Positions 27,464 through 37,039 of a stretch of 64,000 nt of DNA are shown one piece after another. Made by a program: the position numbers and the translations under genes. The notes beneath the pieces are model-generated. The model ran no database searches and was not told the DNA's origin. It saw only the letters and a list, made by a program, of their open reading frames with translations. Position 1 is the first letter of the stretch, and each line of letters begins with the position of its first letter. The stretch lies in contig CAADGM010000016.1 in NCBI GenBank assembly GCA_900696535.1, positions 79,163 through 143,162 on the forward strand, written 5' to 3'. Source of the DNA: an uncultured Planctomycetota bacterium. GTDB lineage: Bacteria > Planctomycetota > Phycisphaerae > UBA1845 > Fen-1342.

Positions 27464-28756
27464 ATGCGGCGCGCGTGGATCATCTCGTCGGGCACGGAAC
27501 TCGTGCTCGGTCAGTCGCTCGATACCAACAGCGCTTGGCTGGCCCGCGAGCTGGCCGGACTTGGCATCCGCTCAGAGCGGCACGTCACGCTCCCCGACAC
27601 TGCCGGCGCGCTGCGCGAGGTTCTCCTCGCCGCGGTCGAGCAAGCCGACCTCGTGCTGATCACGGGCGGGCTTGGTCCGACTGAGGACGACCTCACGCGC
27701 TTCGAATTGGCGGCGGCGCTCGGCGTCGAGCTCGAGCGCGACGCGGCCAGCATCGAGCAGATGCGCGCCTTCTTCGCCACGCGCGGCCGCCAGCCGACCG
27801 AAGCCAACCTCGTCCAGGCGCTCATCCCGCGCGGCGCGCGGGCGCTGCCCAACTCCTGCGGCACCGCGCCGGGTATCCGCATCGAGCTGCGCGGCGTACC
27901 CTGTTTCGCGTTGCCCGGAGTGCCCACCGAGATGCGGGCCATGTTCGCGGCTTCCGTCGCGCCCGAGATCCGGTCCCTGGCTGAAGGGACCGTGCTCCGC
28001 ACGCGTACGCTGCACACCTTCGGCATCCCCGAGGCCGAGTTGGGCAGCCGCATCGCCGACCTGATGCGTCGCGGCAACAACCCGGAAGTCGGCACGACCG
28101 CCGAGTTCTCCGTGATCGGCATTCGCATGAACGCGACGGCCGCATCCGAAGCTGCCGCGCTCGAGATGCTGGACGTGACGGAGCGCGAAATCCGCGCCCG
28201 GCTCGGAAGCGCGGTCTACGGGGTGGACGGCCAGACGCTGGCCGGGGCCACCGGTCGCGGGTTGCTCGCTGCCGGCCGGACACTCGCCGTCGCGGAGTCC
28301 TGCACCGGGGGGCTGCTCGGGGCGCTGATCACCGACGAGCCGGGCAGCAGTGCCTACTTCCTGGGGGGCATTATCAGCTACGCCAACGAGATCAAGAGGG
28401 ACCTGCTCGGCGTACCGGGGGGCCTGCTCGACCGCCACGGCGCCGTCAGCCGACCGGTCGCCGGGGCGATGGCGGAAGGGGCGGCGGTGCTGCTGCGCGC
28501 GGATTACGGTCTGGGCATCACGGGAATCGCCGGTCCGACGGGTGGAACGCCTGAGAAGCCGGTCGGACTGGTGTACGTCGGCCTGTCGACGCCCGCGACC
28601 ACGCGCACCTTCGAGCTGCGGCTCGGCAGCGACGCCCCGCGCGAGGCGATCCGCACCCGGGCCGCCCGGGCGGCCCTGAACGCGCTCCGGCTGGAACTGC
28701 TTGAGTCGGCCGGCCCACGCGCCGCAGATGCGCCGTCCACCCATGCACCCAAATAG
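27464..28756 (+). CDS. cinA: CinA family protein (NMN deamidase/ADP-ribose pyrophosphatase)
   Basis: 430 residues. The N-terminal MoCF-like domain has WIISSGTELVLGQSLDTNSAWLA and LVLITGGLGPTEDDLTR. The C-terminal amidase domain has AVAESCTGGLLGALITD, FLGGIISYANEIKRDLLGV, GAVSRPVAGAMAEGAA and YGLGITGIAGPTGG. This two-domain form recycles pyridine nucleotides (NMN deamidation). ATG 27464 with GGAG five bases upstream is chosen. An earlier open frame to 27308 overlaps ygfZ and is not believable. Confidence 0.96.
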   Translation: MRRAWIISSGTELVLGQSLDTNSAWLARELAGLGIRSERHVTLPDTAGALREVLLAAVEQADLVLITGGLGPTEDDLTRFELAAALGVELERDAASIEQMRAFFATRGRQPTEANLVQALIPRGARALPNSCGTAPGIRIELRGVPCFALPGVPTEMRAMFAASVAPEIRSLAEGTVLRTRTLHTFGIPEAELGSRIADLMRRGNNPEVGTTAEFSVIGIRMNATAASEAAALEMLDVTEREIRARLGSAVYGVDGQTLAGATGRGLLAAGRTLAVAESCTGGLLGALITDEPGSSAYFLGGIISYANEIKRDLLGVPGGLLDRHGAVSRPVAGAMAEGAAVLLRADYGLGITGIAGPTGGTPEKPVGLVYVGLSTPATTRTFELRLGSDAPREAIRTRAARAALNALRLELLESAGPRAADAPSTHAPK

Positions 28757-28935
28757 CCGCCCCGCCGGGCGCTCTTGCGGCCGGCGCGGATGCCCTTACC
28801 GTAGATGCGTTTATGGCCGATAATGCCGGGAGTGTGGCGGCGCGCCGCGCCGGGCGACGGCGGCATGCGCGAACCGCCCGCACCGGCTCGCGTATCGAAT
28901 CGCAGCCTCGATCTGGTCACGACGGAGTGTGTCGC

Positions 28936-30075
28936 ATGCGACTTCGGATGCTGATGGCGGGTCTCACGACGGCGGTCCTTTCGGCGTGGGCAGTTGCGCA
29001 GCCGGCAGCTCCTGCCGTGCGCGACGCGATGCTCGAGACGCGCTCGACGCCCGACCTGGTGGCGGACGCCACGGCGCTGCTGGCCGAGTTCAAGTCGACC
29101 CGCTCGGAGTCCCTGCTCGCCGACGCGCGCCGCGTGCTCGGTGTGCTGCTCACGCGCGACCCGCTGAACACGGACGCGAACCTGCTCTCCGGCGAGCTTG
29201 GCCTGGAGGCCAACGACTACGACACGGCCCGCAAGTACTTCGCGCAGGTCACACAGATCGAGCCGAACAACTACCGCGCCAACGTCGGACTGGGGCGCAT
29301 CTGGAATGCGAACCGCTCGTTCCGGCAAGCGGTCCTGTTCCTCGAGCTGGCCGAGCGCGTCGCCCCGGACGTCAAGCGCGGCTCGGCAGTCAAGCGGTTG
29401 CTGGCTTCGTCGTACCTGGGCATGGGCAACGTGACCAAGGCGCTCGAGAAAATCGAGGAGGCCATCCGGCTCGACCCCGAGAGCCTCGAGTCCCTGCGGG
29501 CACGCATGGACATCAACCTCCAGCTCGCCGCGCGCGACCCCGCCTTCATCCCCGTCGCCGTCTCGGACTCCAGCGACTACCGCGCCCGTGTCCGCAAGCA
29601 GGCCGAGGCGGAGCCCGGCAGTGTCGAGCGTCTCCGCGAGGTCGAGCAGGCCTACGACGCGGCCATCCTGGCCGTTCGAACGCTGCACAACTCGTACTAT
29701 GAGCGCGACGCCCAACGCCGTCCGACCAACCGGCTGATCCGCGACAAGGAAGCTGAAGCTGCCGCAGCGCTCAATCGCCTGGCGGAACTGGCCGGCGAGG
29801 TCGCCGTCATCCGGCTGACGATTGCCAACCACGACATCATCCAGTTCGCGGCCGCGAAGGCTGTCGAGCTGGACCCGAAGAACGTCAAGTACCTCGAGAA
29901 CCTGGCCGCCCTCTACCAGCGCACAAACCAGCGCGAGCAGGCCATCGAGACGTGCCAGAAGATCCTCGCGCTGCAACCATCCCACGCCGCAGCGCGGCAG
30001 TTCCTCGACTCCGTCGGCGTTCCCGTGACGACCGAGCCCGCCGCGGAGCCGCCGTCGCCCGCACCGGGCGATTGA
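28936..30075 (+). CDS. Secreted TPR-repeat protein
   Basis: 379 residues. ATG 28936 (GGAG upstream) opens a signal peptide (MRLRMLMAGLTTAVLSAWAVA, then QPAAP). It contains several TPR units, including LSGELGLEANDYDTARKYF, RANVGLGRIWNANRSFRQAVLF, LASSYLGMGNVTKALEKIEEA and LENLAALYQRTNQREQAIETC, ending in a Pro/Glu-rich tail. It probably acts as a periplasmic scaffold. It is near the start of the polysaccharide locus, and whether it belongs to it is unknown. Confidence 0.8.
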   Translation: MRLRMLMAGLTTAVLSAWAVAQPAAPAVRDAMLETRSTPDLVADATALLAEFKSTRSESLLADARRVLGVLLTRDPLNTDANLLSGELGLEANDYDTARKYFAQVTQIEPNNYRANVGLGRIWNANRSFRQAVLFLELAERVAPDVKRGSAVKRLLASSYLGMGNVTKALEKIEEAIRLDPESLESLRARMDINLQLAARDPAFIPVAVSDSSDYRARVRKQAEAEPGSVERLREVEQAYDAAILAVRTLHNSYYERDAQRRPTNRLIRDKEAEAAAALNRLAELAGEVAVIRLTIANHDIIQFAAAKAVELDPKNVKYLENLAALYQRTNQREQAIETCQKILALQPSHAAARQFLDSVGVPVTTEPAAEPPSPAPGD

Positions 30076-30313
30076 GCCGGTCACCCGCGCCGCGTCCCAG
30101 AATCGCACCCCCCGCCCCGCCACCTGGGCCGCTTTGCGCGCGGCCGCGCGGCGATTCGTATGATCCACTGCGAGTGAGAGACCGGGGCAGGCCGGCGTAG
30201 ACCGCCGGTCCGCGTCCGATCGTGGCACGCCGCCGGCGAGCCGCACGGCCGCGCCGATGCCTCGCGCTGGTCAAGCGACGGTGGGCCGCGACGTGGATCC
30301 CGACAGCACCACA

Positions 30314-31711
30314 ATGGGTCTTTGTGATCGACGCGGCACGCGCGGCCCGGGCAGTACCGCTGCAAACAGACCGCCCTTGATTCACCGCTCGACCCAGCGC
30401 TGGCTGGCCGCCGCGGCGCTCCTGCTCGTCGTGTACGGGACCTTGGGCCCGATCGCGGGCGGACGGGGGCCGTGGTACCAGGCCCCCGCCCAATGGTGTC
30501 TCGTACCGCCGGCAACGCCCAGCGACGCCAACGACCGACTCACGAACCTCCTCGTTTACATCCCGGTCGGGGCGGCCTTCCGACTGATCGTCCGGCGACG
30601 CGGCTGGTCCGGGTGGCCCGACCTCGTCGTGAGCCTCGGACTCGCCACCGGTCTGAGCTACGCGACCGAACTGCTCCAGCAGGCGCTTCCCGGACGGCAA
30701 TCGAGCCGTATCGACCTGTATTGGAACGCGGCCGGGGCGATCATCGGAGCGCTGGCGGTCGTGCCCGCGCAAGGCTGGCTGCGCCGATTCCACGCCACGC
30801 TGTTTGAACGCCTTCACCGGCCCGGCGTGGGCTGGCACGTGTGCACGTGGGCCGCCATCGCCGCGACGCTCCTGGTCATGACGGCGCCCTGGCAGCTCCA
30901 CCGCCCGGCGACCCCCGCCGGCTGGGCGACCGCCTGGGAGTGGGCCGACCCGCTGCGGGCGGCGCGCTTCCTCGCATTCGCGGCGCTCGGGATGCTCCTC
31001 TTCGTTCGCCTGGTGGCCGCGGGGCGGGGCCGCGCCGCGGCGGTGTGCGGCGCTTTCCTGCGGCTGGCCGCGCTGGCGCTGGTGGCCGAGCTGGCGCAGT
31101 CCGTACTGAGTGAGCACGTTTCCAGCCTCTCACACGCGCTCACCGCGATGTGCGGATCGGCAGCAGGTGCCATCGCCGGCACGCTCGTGTTCAGAGCGGC
31201 GGCGATGAGCAACACCCCGGATCACCGCGACGGTGCGACGACCGTCGGCGCCCCCACGCTCGCCCCCGTTCCGACGGTGCAGCGCCTCGCGGCACTGGGT
31301 CTCGTCGGCGTCGTCGCCGCCATCCTGCTCGGCGGTGTGGTGGCCGAGTTGCTCTACCGCGGCGTGCAGCTCGACCCGCGCTTCTCGTGGACGCCCTTCC
31401 GTGCGCACTTCCGCGTTGCGTTCACGACGGCGCTGGCCGACGCGACGCAGTCCCTGGCCATGTTCGGGACCGTCACGCTGCTCGCCCTGGCCGGCGCGCG
31501 CCGCCACGGTCCGCCGCTGGCGTTGATGAGCGTGGGCACGACAGCGCTCTTGCTCGAGGTCGGGCGCGCGTTCGTGGCCGGACGCAGCGGAGATGTCACC
31601 ACGATCATCCTCGCGCTGCTCGCCTGGGCGGCCACGTGCTACGCCTGGCGCAAGCTTGTGCCGTCCGGCACACTGAGCACGCTGGTCCAGCCCGTCTCGC
31701 GGCCAACCTGA
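30314..31711 (+). CDS. Double VanZ-like polytopic membrane protein
   Basis: About 465 residues; the ATG at 30257 is an alternative. The N-terminal half is a VanZ-like module: WLAAAALLLVVYGTLGPI, DRLTNLLVYIPVGAAFRLIVRR, then SYATELLQQALPGRQSSRIDLYWNAAGA with the E-Q-R-D pattern. A second, diverged module follows near residue 330: DPRFSWTPFRAHFRVAFTTALAD and LEVGRAFVAGRSGDVTTIILALLAW. Around ten membrane segments in total. It is the first gene of the polysaccharide locus, and such VanZ proteins accompany exosortase-type EPS operons. The role is unknown. Confidence 0.75.
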   Translation: MGLCDRRGTRGPGSTAANRPPLIHRSTQRWLAAAALLLVVYGTLGPIAGGRGPWYQAPAQWCLVPPATPSDANDRLTNLLVYIPVGAAFRLIVRRRGWSGWPDLVVSLGLATGLSYATELLQQALPGRQSSRIDLYWNAAGAIIGALAVVPAQGWLRRFHATLFERLHRPGVGWHVCTWAAIAATLLVMTAPWQLHRPATPAGWATAWEWADPLRAARFLAFAALGMLLFVRLVAAGRGRAAAVCGAFLRLAALALVAELAQSVLSEHVSSLSHALTAMCGSAAGAIAGTLVFRAAAMSNTPDHRDGATTVGAPTLAPVPTVQRLAALGLVGVVAAILLGGVVAELLYRGVQLDPRFSWTPFRAHFRVAFTTALADATQSLAMFGTVTLLALAGARRHGPPLALMSVGTTALLLEVGRAFVAGRSGDVTTIILALLAWAATCYAWRKLVPSGTLSTLVQPVSRPT

Positions 31712-31744
31712 CCGGCGGAAGTTGCGCCCGACCCCGCATCTCTG

Positions 31745-31765
31745 GCACCGGTCTTCAGCCGGTGC
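31745..31765 (+). terminator. Hairpin after the VanZ-like gene
   Basis: A GCACCGG/CCGGTGC stem with a seven-base loop lies 33 bases after the stop codon. With no T-run it may be a partial terminator or a repeat. Confidence 0.35.
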
Positions 31766-31909
31766 TCCCGAGCAACAGCGCGTACGCCGCCCTGTCCGCT
31801 GCCGCTCGGCATCCTCCGATAAGACAGAAAGAGCCGTGCTCTGTCGCGCGCCGCCGCTCCGCGGAGAAACCGCGCCGGCAGCGCCGCGTGCCGTGGATGC
31901 CCTGCGCCG

Positions 31910-33103
31910 ATGCGGATAGGACTGGACGCACGAACGCTGATCGCCACCCGCCCCCGCGGAACCGGGAGAAACCTCCTCGACACGTACCGCGTCCTGCCCG
32001 CCCTGCGCCCCGACTGGGAGTTCATCCTCTACCACCAGCGACCGCTCGATGACGCCGGCGACGTCGAGGCGCCACCCTGGAAGCTACCCAACGTGCGCCT
32101 TCGGCAGATTGATCTGCCCGGCGACCGCTTCGACGTGTGGTTTCAGGTTCGTCTGCCGCTGGCGGCCCGGGAGGACGGCGTTCACCTGCTGCACTGTCCG
32201 GCCAACGCGGCCCCGCGCTGGCGGCCGGTCCGCTGCGTGACGACCGTGCACGACCTCGCGCCGCTGACGGTGCCAGGCGAGGCATCCCGCGCCGAGCAAG
32301 CCGCCTTTCGTCGCGGGCTGCTCCGAGCGATCAGCGGTACGAGCGTGGTCATCACGCCATCGGAGGCGACGCGTGACGAACTCTGCCGGCAGTTCAACGT
32401 CACTGGCGAGCGCGTGGCGATCGTACCGTGGGCGCCCGACTCCCGGATCACCGCGACCGCGGACACCCCGATCAGCGAGACCGAGCGACAGCGCATCCGC
32501 GACACCTTTGGCCTGGACCAGCAGTACTTCTTGAGTTTCGCGGGCGACGCGCGTCGCAAGAACGCCGAAGGGCTCATCCAAGCGCTGGCGACGCTCGCGG
32601 CGGCGGAGCGCGCGGGCGTCCAAGTCGCGTTCGTGGGCATCACCCGCCCGGCGCGCCGCGCCGAGCTCGAGCAACTGGCGGCGTCGCTCGGCGTGGCGCC
32701 GGCCTGCCGACTGCTCTCGTTCGTACCCTACGAGGACCTGCCCACGCTCATTCGCGCGTCGGCCGGCGTGCTCATTCCCAGCCTCGCCGAGGGCTTCGGG
32801 CTCCCCGTGCTGGACGCCTTCGCCTGCGGCGCGCCCGTGGTCGCGTCGCGCTGCCCGAGCCTGGCAGAGGTCGCCGACGACGCGGCCGAGTACTGCGACG
32901 CGCACGATCCGGCCACCATCGCGAGCGCGATTCAGGCGCTTCGCGAGCCACGGCGCGCCGCCGAGCTCGTCGCCCGAGGCCGGAAGCGCGTGGCGCACTT
33001 CAGTTGGCTCGCCACCGCGCAGGCCATGCTGCGAGCGTATGAGCGAGCCCTGGGCATCGCCGATCCGGCAACGCCGACGGCACAGGAGGTCCGGATCGCG
33101 TGA
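31910..33103 (+). CDS. Glycosyltransferase family 4 protein
   Basis: 397 residues. GT-B fold retaining transferase. The N-terminus is MRIGLDARTLIATRPRGTGR, with a LLHCPANAAP segment. The C-terminal domain has LSFAGDARRKNAEGLIQA and the sugar-nucleotide EX7E region LIPSLAEGFGLPVLDAFACGAPVVAS. It starts an overlapping run of four further plus-strand genes; its stop overlaps the GT9 start by four bases. It adds a sugar to the lipid-linked repeat unit at the cytoplasmic face (inference from context). Confidence 0.9.
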   Translation: MRIGLDARTLIATRPRGTGRNLLDTYRVLPALRPDWEFILYHQRPLDDAGDVEAPPWKLPNVRLRQIDLPGDRFDVWFQVRLPLAAREDGVHLLHCPANAAPRWRPVRCVTTVHDLAPLTVPGEASRAEQAAFRRGLLRAISGTSVVITPSEATRDELCRQFNVTGERVAIVPWAPDSRITATADTPISETERQRIRDTFGLDQQYFLSFAGDARRKNAEGLIQALATLAAAERAGVQVAFVGITRPARRAELEQLAASLGVAPACRLLSFVPYEDLPTLIRASAGVLIPSLAEGFGLPVLDAFACGAPVVASRCPSLAEVADDAAEYCDAHDPATIASAIQALREPRRAAELVARGRKRVAHFSWLATAQAMLRAYERALGIADPATPTAQEVRIA

Positions 33104-34296
33104 GCCCCGCCTCGAACAACGCAAGCCGCGGCCCCCTTGGCCTCCGCCTCGATTGCCGCCACTATCGCGGCGATCGCCCCTGCCGGGCGGGCATCCAGGG
33201 CGCCTGTCCGAGCGCGTGCACCGCCTTCGAGCCGCTTGGCGACCGCATTCTTGTCATCAAGCTCGCGGCCCTAGGCGATGTCATCCGCACGGCGGCGATC
33301 CTGCCCGGCCTCAAGCGATACTGGCCGCAGAGTCACATCACCTGGGTGTCTCGCCCCAGCGGCGTGCGTGTCCTCAGCGGACACCCACTCATTGACCGGC
33401 TCCTTCCCTTTGACGCGGAGTCCCTCTGTCACCTCGAGCTCGAACGCTTCGACCTGTGTCTCAGTCTCGACAAGGAGCCCGCCCCCGCCGCGCTGGCTAT
33501 GCGCATCGCAGCCCCGGACAAGCGCGGCATCGGACTGGGGCCCTTCGGTACACCCTTCCCGCTGAACCCCGAGTGTGAACGCTACTTCCTGCTGGGGCTC
33601 GACGACCGCGCGAAGTTCCATGAGAACCGCGCGTCGTACCCGCAGCTCATCTACGAGGCCCTCGGACTCGAGTACCGCGGCGAGCGCTACCGCCTGCATC
33701 CGCCCGGCGACGCTTGCCGGCGGGCAGCGGACGTCTGGCACAGGCTGGGCGTCGAGCCCGACGACGTCATCGTCGGTCTCAACACGGGGGCCGGCCGCGT
33801 CTTCGCCAACAAGAACTGGCCGCCGGAGAAGTACGCGGCCCTGGCCGCGCGCCTGTTGGCCGAGCCGGGGCTGCGCGTGGCCCTGCTCGGCGGGCCGGAC
33901 GAGGAGGAGCAGAACAAGCGCATCGCCGCCGCGTGCCCGGGAGCGCTGCTGACCGGCAGCCACCACGACGAACCGACCTTCGCCGCGCTGGTGCGGCGCT
34001 GCCAAGCGCTCGTCACCGGCGACACGATGGCCATGCACGTCGCCATCGCGGCCGACGTTCCGTGCGTCGTGCTCTTCGGGCCCACGTGCGAGCAGGAGAT
34101 TGATTTGTTTGGCCGCGGTGAAAAGGTGCGGACAACGCTGCCCTGCTCGCCCTGCTATCGCCGCACATGCGACTTCTCGCCGAGCTGCATGGACGACATC
34201 TCACTCGCGCGCGTGCTGGCCGCCGTGCGCCGCTGGCTCCCCACCCGGGTGAAGTCGCAGACCGTAACGCTGCCTGTGCTGGAGAGCGTATCGTGA
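33100..34296 (+). CDS. GT9 (heptosyltransferase-like) glycosyltransferase with Cys-rich N-terminus
   Basis: 398 residues from the GTG that overlaps the previous stop. The family core begins at residue 50 with ILVIKLAALGDVIRTAAILPGLK and continues with LNTGAGRVFANKNWP, VTGDTMAMHVAIAADVPCVVLFGPT and a terminal PCSPCYRRTCDFSPSCM. GT9 enzymes normally transfer heptose. Before the core there are about 48 extra residues with Cys in DCRHYRGDRPCRAG and GACPSACTAF, four Cys that could bind a metal. The stop overlaps the next gene by four bases. Confidence 0.88.
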   Translation: MSPASNNASRGPLGLRLDCRHYRGDRPCRAGIQGACPSACTAFEPLGDRILVIKLAALGDVIRTAAILPGLKRYWPQSHITWVSRPSGVRVLSGHPLIDRLLPFDAESLCHLELERFDLCLSLDKEPAPAALAMRIAAPDKRGIGLGPFGTPFPLNPECERYFLLGLDDRAKFHENRASYPQLIYEALGLEYRGERYRLHPPGDACRRAADVWHRLGVEPDDVIVGLNTGAGRVFANKNWPPEKYAALAARLLAEPGLRVALLGGPDEEEQNKRIAAACPGALLTGSHHDEPTFAALVRRCQALVTGDTMAMHVAIAADVPCVVLFGPTCEQEIDLFGRGEKVRTTLPCSPCYRRTCDFSPSCMDDISLARVLAAVRRWLPTRVKSQTVTLPVLESVS

Positions 34297-35588
34297 GCGA
34301 CGCCGTACGGCTGCTGCGCGTGCTGGTCGTCGCCGGCGGCGAGCCGTGGCCACTCGATCACGGCGGCCGGCTGCACCTGTACCACGTCCTGCGGCACCTG
34401 TGCACGTGCACCGACGTCACGCTCGCCATTCCCGCGCGCTTTCGGCATGCCGATCGGCTTCCCGATGGCGTGAAGCGCGTCGAGATCCGCGCCGAGAGCG
34501 CCAGCCGCTTCGTACCGGACGACGCCATTGGCCGCCCCACGTGGATCGAGCAGCGGGCAGCGCGGCACTTCGGGCTGCGTCCCGAGATCGCGACGTACCT
34601 CTGCGAATCCACCGCGGACGGAGCGTTCGACGTGGTGATGCTCTGCGGGTCGGTGCTCGGCCAGTACGCCCGCTGCTGCCGGTGCCCGGTGGTCTGGAAT
34701 CCGCAAGATGAACTGGTGCTGGCCACGCTGCGCGAGCGGCGCGCACAACCCTGGACGCGCTGGCCCGCACTGCTGAGGCGCGCGGCGCTGTACGCCGTCT
34801 GTGAGCGAGCCATTCAGCAACGCGTCGCCGCCAGCGTGTACGTCTCGCCGATCGACGCCGCCTGGGCGCGGCGCTGGTCGCCGGGGGCCAACATTGTCTC
34901 GATCCCGAACGGCGTAGACCTCGACTACTTCCGCCCCACAGACCGCGAACCCGTGCCCGGCCGAGTCGTCTTCGTCGGTGCACTCGACTTCGCCCCCAAC
35001 GTCGATGCCGCCTGCTGGCTCGCGGAGCGCGTCTGGCCAGCCCTGCGCGCCCGCGATGCGCGCCGCACGCTGCACATCGTCGGTCGCGCGCCGCTGCCCC
35101 GCGTGCGGGCCCTGGCTCAGCAGCCCGGCGTCGTCGTGCGGGCCGATGTCCCGGACGTTCGACCCGAGCTGGCGGCGGCGGTGGTGGTGGCGGTCCCCAT
35201 GCGCACCGGCGGCGGACTCAAGAACAAAATCCTCGAAGCCGCGGCGATGCGGCGACCCGTGGTCGCCAGCCCGGTCGCGCTGGGCGGCCTGACGGCGCGG
35301 CCCGGGCTGGACGTGCTCGTCGCGGAGGGCGCTTACGAGTGGACCACACAGCTCGAGCGGCTGCTTTCTGATCCACATGACGCGGAGGTGCTCGCGGCTC
35401 GCGGTCGCGCCTGGGTGGAGACAGCGCACGACTGGGCCCGCACGGGCGAGCAGTTCCGTGCGATACTCGCGCTGGCCGCGGGCAGGCCCGCCACCGCGCC
35501 GCCTGCACATGAACCGTTGCCATACGAACCGCCCGCCGCGCCGCCGCCGGCCGCGGTCGTCGAGACCCAGGAGGCCGTATGCCCCTGA
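34293..35588 (+). CDS. GT4-type glycosyltransferase (TIGR03087-like)
   Basis: 431 residues from the coupled GTG at 34293. The N-terminus LRVLVVAGGEPWPLDHGGRL and the C-terminal FVGALDFAPNVDAACWLAERVWP, with PMRTGGGLKNKILEAAAMRRPVVAS, match the sugar transferase group often found with XrtA/EpsH loci. The last 35 residues are Pro/Ala-rich. It is coupled at both ends: its final codons overlap the next gene by ten bases. Confidence 0.87.
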   Translation: MSDAVRLLRVLVVAGGEPWPLDHGGRLHLYHVLRHLCTCTDVTLAIPARFRHADRLPDGVKRVEIRAESASRFVPDDAIGRPTWIEQRAARHFGLRPEIATYLCESTADGAFDVVMLCGSVLGQYARCCRCPVVWNPQDELVLATLRERRAQPWTRWPALLRRAALYAVCERAIQQRVAASVYVSPIDAAWARRWSPGANIVSIPNGVDLDYFRPTDREPVPGRVVFVGALDFAPNVDAACWLAERVWPALRARDARRTLHIVGRAPLPRVRALAQQPGVVVRADVPDVRPELAAAVVVAVPMRTGGGLKNKILEAAAMRRPVVASPVALGGLTARPGLDVLVAEGAYEWTTQLERLLSDPHDAEVLAARGRAWVETAHDWARTGEQFRAILALAAGRPATAPPAHEPLPYEPPAAPPPAAVVETQEAVCP

Positions 35589-37024
35589 CTGCACTGGCCT
35601 TCCTGCTCGTGTACGTCGTCGGCGTGGGGACGGCGCTCTTGTACCCACTCGCGGGCATCGTGGTCTACATCCTGGTCTATCACATCAACCCAGAAACCCA
35701 GTGGTGGGGTTCGTCAGTCGCGTTCCTCGGGCCGCGTATGTCGCTCATCGTGGCGATCGCCACGCTGATCGGCATGCTGGTCCGCTGGCCGAAGCTCGAG
35801 CATGGTGCCCGCCAGTTTGCCGGCCCCTACGTCCTGGGGCTCCTGCTGCTGGCCGTCGCCGGCGGCAGCCTGCTGTGGGGGCTGGGCATCGGCGAGCGCG
35901 GCCTGTACCAGGCGGAGAAGTTCGCCAAGATCCTCATCTTCGTCTTCATCCTCATCCGGTGCGTACGCACGCCCCTCGAGTATCACGCGGTCGTGGTCGC
36001 CTGGCTCGTGGGCGTGCTCTACATCGGCTACCAGGCGCTGGGTGGCGGCGGCGTCGTCATCCGCGGACGGCTCAACGAGGGCATCGGCGGCCCTGACTTC
36101 GCCGAGTCCAGCGACCTCGCCGTGCACCTCGTGGCCACGCTGCCGTGGATCGGTGCGCTCTTCTTCATGGCCCGCACGTGGCTTGGCCGAGGCGCCCTGC
36201 TCGTGGTTGGCGCCCTCGCGGTCAATACGCTCATCATGACGCGCACCCGCAACGCGCTCGTCGGCCTGGCGCTGGTGATGCTCGGGTGCGTGCTGGCCCT
36301 CCCACGCGGTTACCGCCTGAGAGGCGTGGCCGCGGTCGTCGCCGGCTCGCTCATGGCCGTGCAGCTCACGGACCCCGGCTGGTGGAGCCGAATGGCGACC
36401 ATCGCCGAGTACAAGACCGACCCCGCCTCGCTCGGCCGGCTGGACTATTGGTGGGCCGCACTGGCCATGGTGCGCGACCATCCCCTCGGAATCGGCATTG
36501 GCAACTTCCACTCGGCGGTCCGCGACTACGTCCCGGGTCTCACCGAGGAGCGTGGCTGCCACAGCACGCCGCTCGCTTGTCTGGCCGAGTTGGGCTACTT
36601 CGGACTGGGCGTCTTCGCCTTGGCGGCGGTCGTGGCCCTGGCGCGACTGGGTCGCGTGCGCCGAGCGGCCCAGGCACTGCCCCAGACTCTGGAACTCAAG
36701 TGGTGGCGCGTTCGAACCCGCTTCCACCTGGGCTGGCACGCCGTCGCGCTGCGGGCCGGACTGCTCGGGTATCTCGGCTGCGGCCTCTTCACCACGCGCA
36801 CGTTCAGCGAGAACTACTGGCTCATGATCGGACTGAGCGTGTGCCTGTGGAACGCGAGCAAGTACATCGCGGCAACATCGGGCGCGGCGGAACTCCGGCC
36901 GCGCGCCGCCTCGGAACCCGCCGAGCTGCCGTCCCCCGCGGGCGGGCCGGCGATCATCGGGGAGCCCTGCGCGGCGGCGGCCAGCTCGCTGCATCAGCGG
37001 TTGCAATCACACGCGCACGCGTAG
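35579..37024 (+). CDS. O-antigen ligase/polymerase-like membrane protein
   Basis: 481 residues with about ten to twelve hydrophobic segments. GGAGG six bases before ATG 35579. The N-terminal YHINPETQWW and FLGPRMSLIVAIATLIGML, the EKFAKILIFVFILIRCVRTP segment and the periplasmic-loop region LDYWWAALAMVRDHPLGIGIGNFHS resemble Wzy/WaaL-type proteins, closest in feel to the O-glycosylation ligases (TIGR03097) of exosortase systems. It would polymerise or transfer lipid-linked repeat units in the periplasm. It is embedded in the overlapping glycosyltransferase run. Confidence 0.85.
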   Translation: MPLTALAFLLVYVVGVGTALLYPLAGIVVYILVYHINPETQWWGSSVAFLGPRMSLIVAIATLIGMLVRWPKLEHGARQFAGPYVLGLLLLAVAGGSLLWGLGIGERGLYQAEKFAKILIFVFILIRCVRTPLEYHAVVVAWLVGVLYIGYQALGGGGVVIRGRLNEGIGGPDFAESSDLAVHLVATLPWIGALFFMARTWLGRGALLVVGALAVNTLIMTRTRNALVGLALVMLGCVLALPRGYRLRGVAAVVAGSLMAVQLTDPGWWSRMATIAEYKTDPASLGRLDYWWAALAMVRDHPLGIGIGNFHSAVRDYVPGLTEERGCHSTPLACLAELGYFGLGVFALAAVVALARLGRVRRAAQALPQTLELKWWRVRTRFHLGWHAVALRAGLLGYLGCGLFTTRTFSENYWLMIGLSVCLWNASKYIAATSGAAELRPRAASEPAELPSPAGGPAIIGEPCAAAASSLHQRLQSHAHA

Positions 37025-37039
37025 CCGGAGCCCGTGGGC

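Noticed and set aside
30314..31711. Possible exosortase at the head of the polysaccharide locus
   Set aside because: The conserved Cys, Arg and His motifs of exosortases are not visible; the motifs match VanZ instead.
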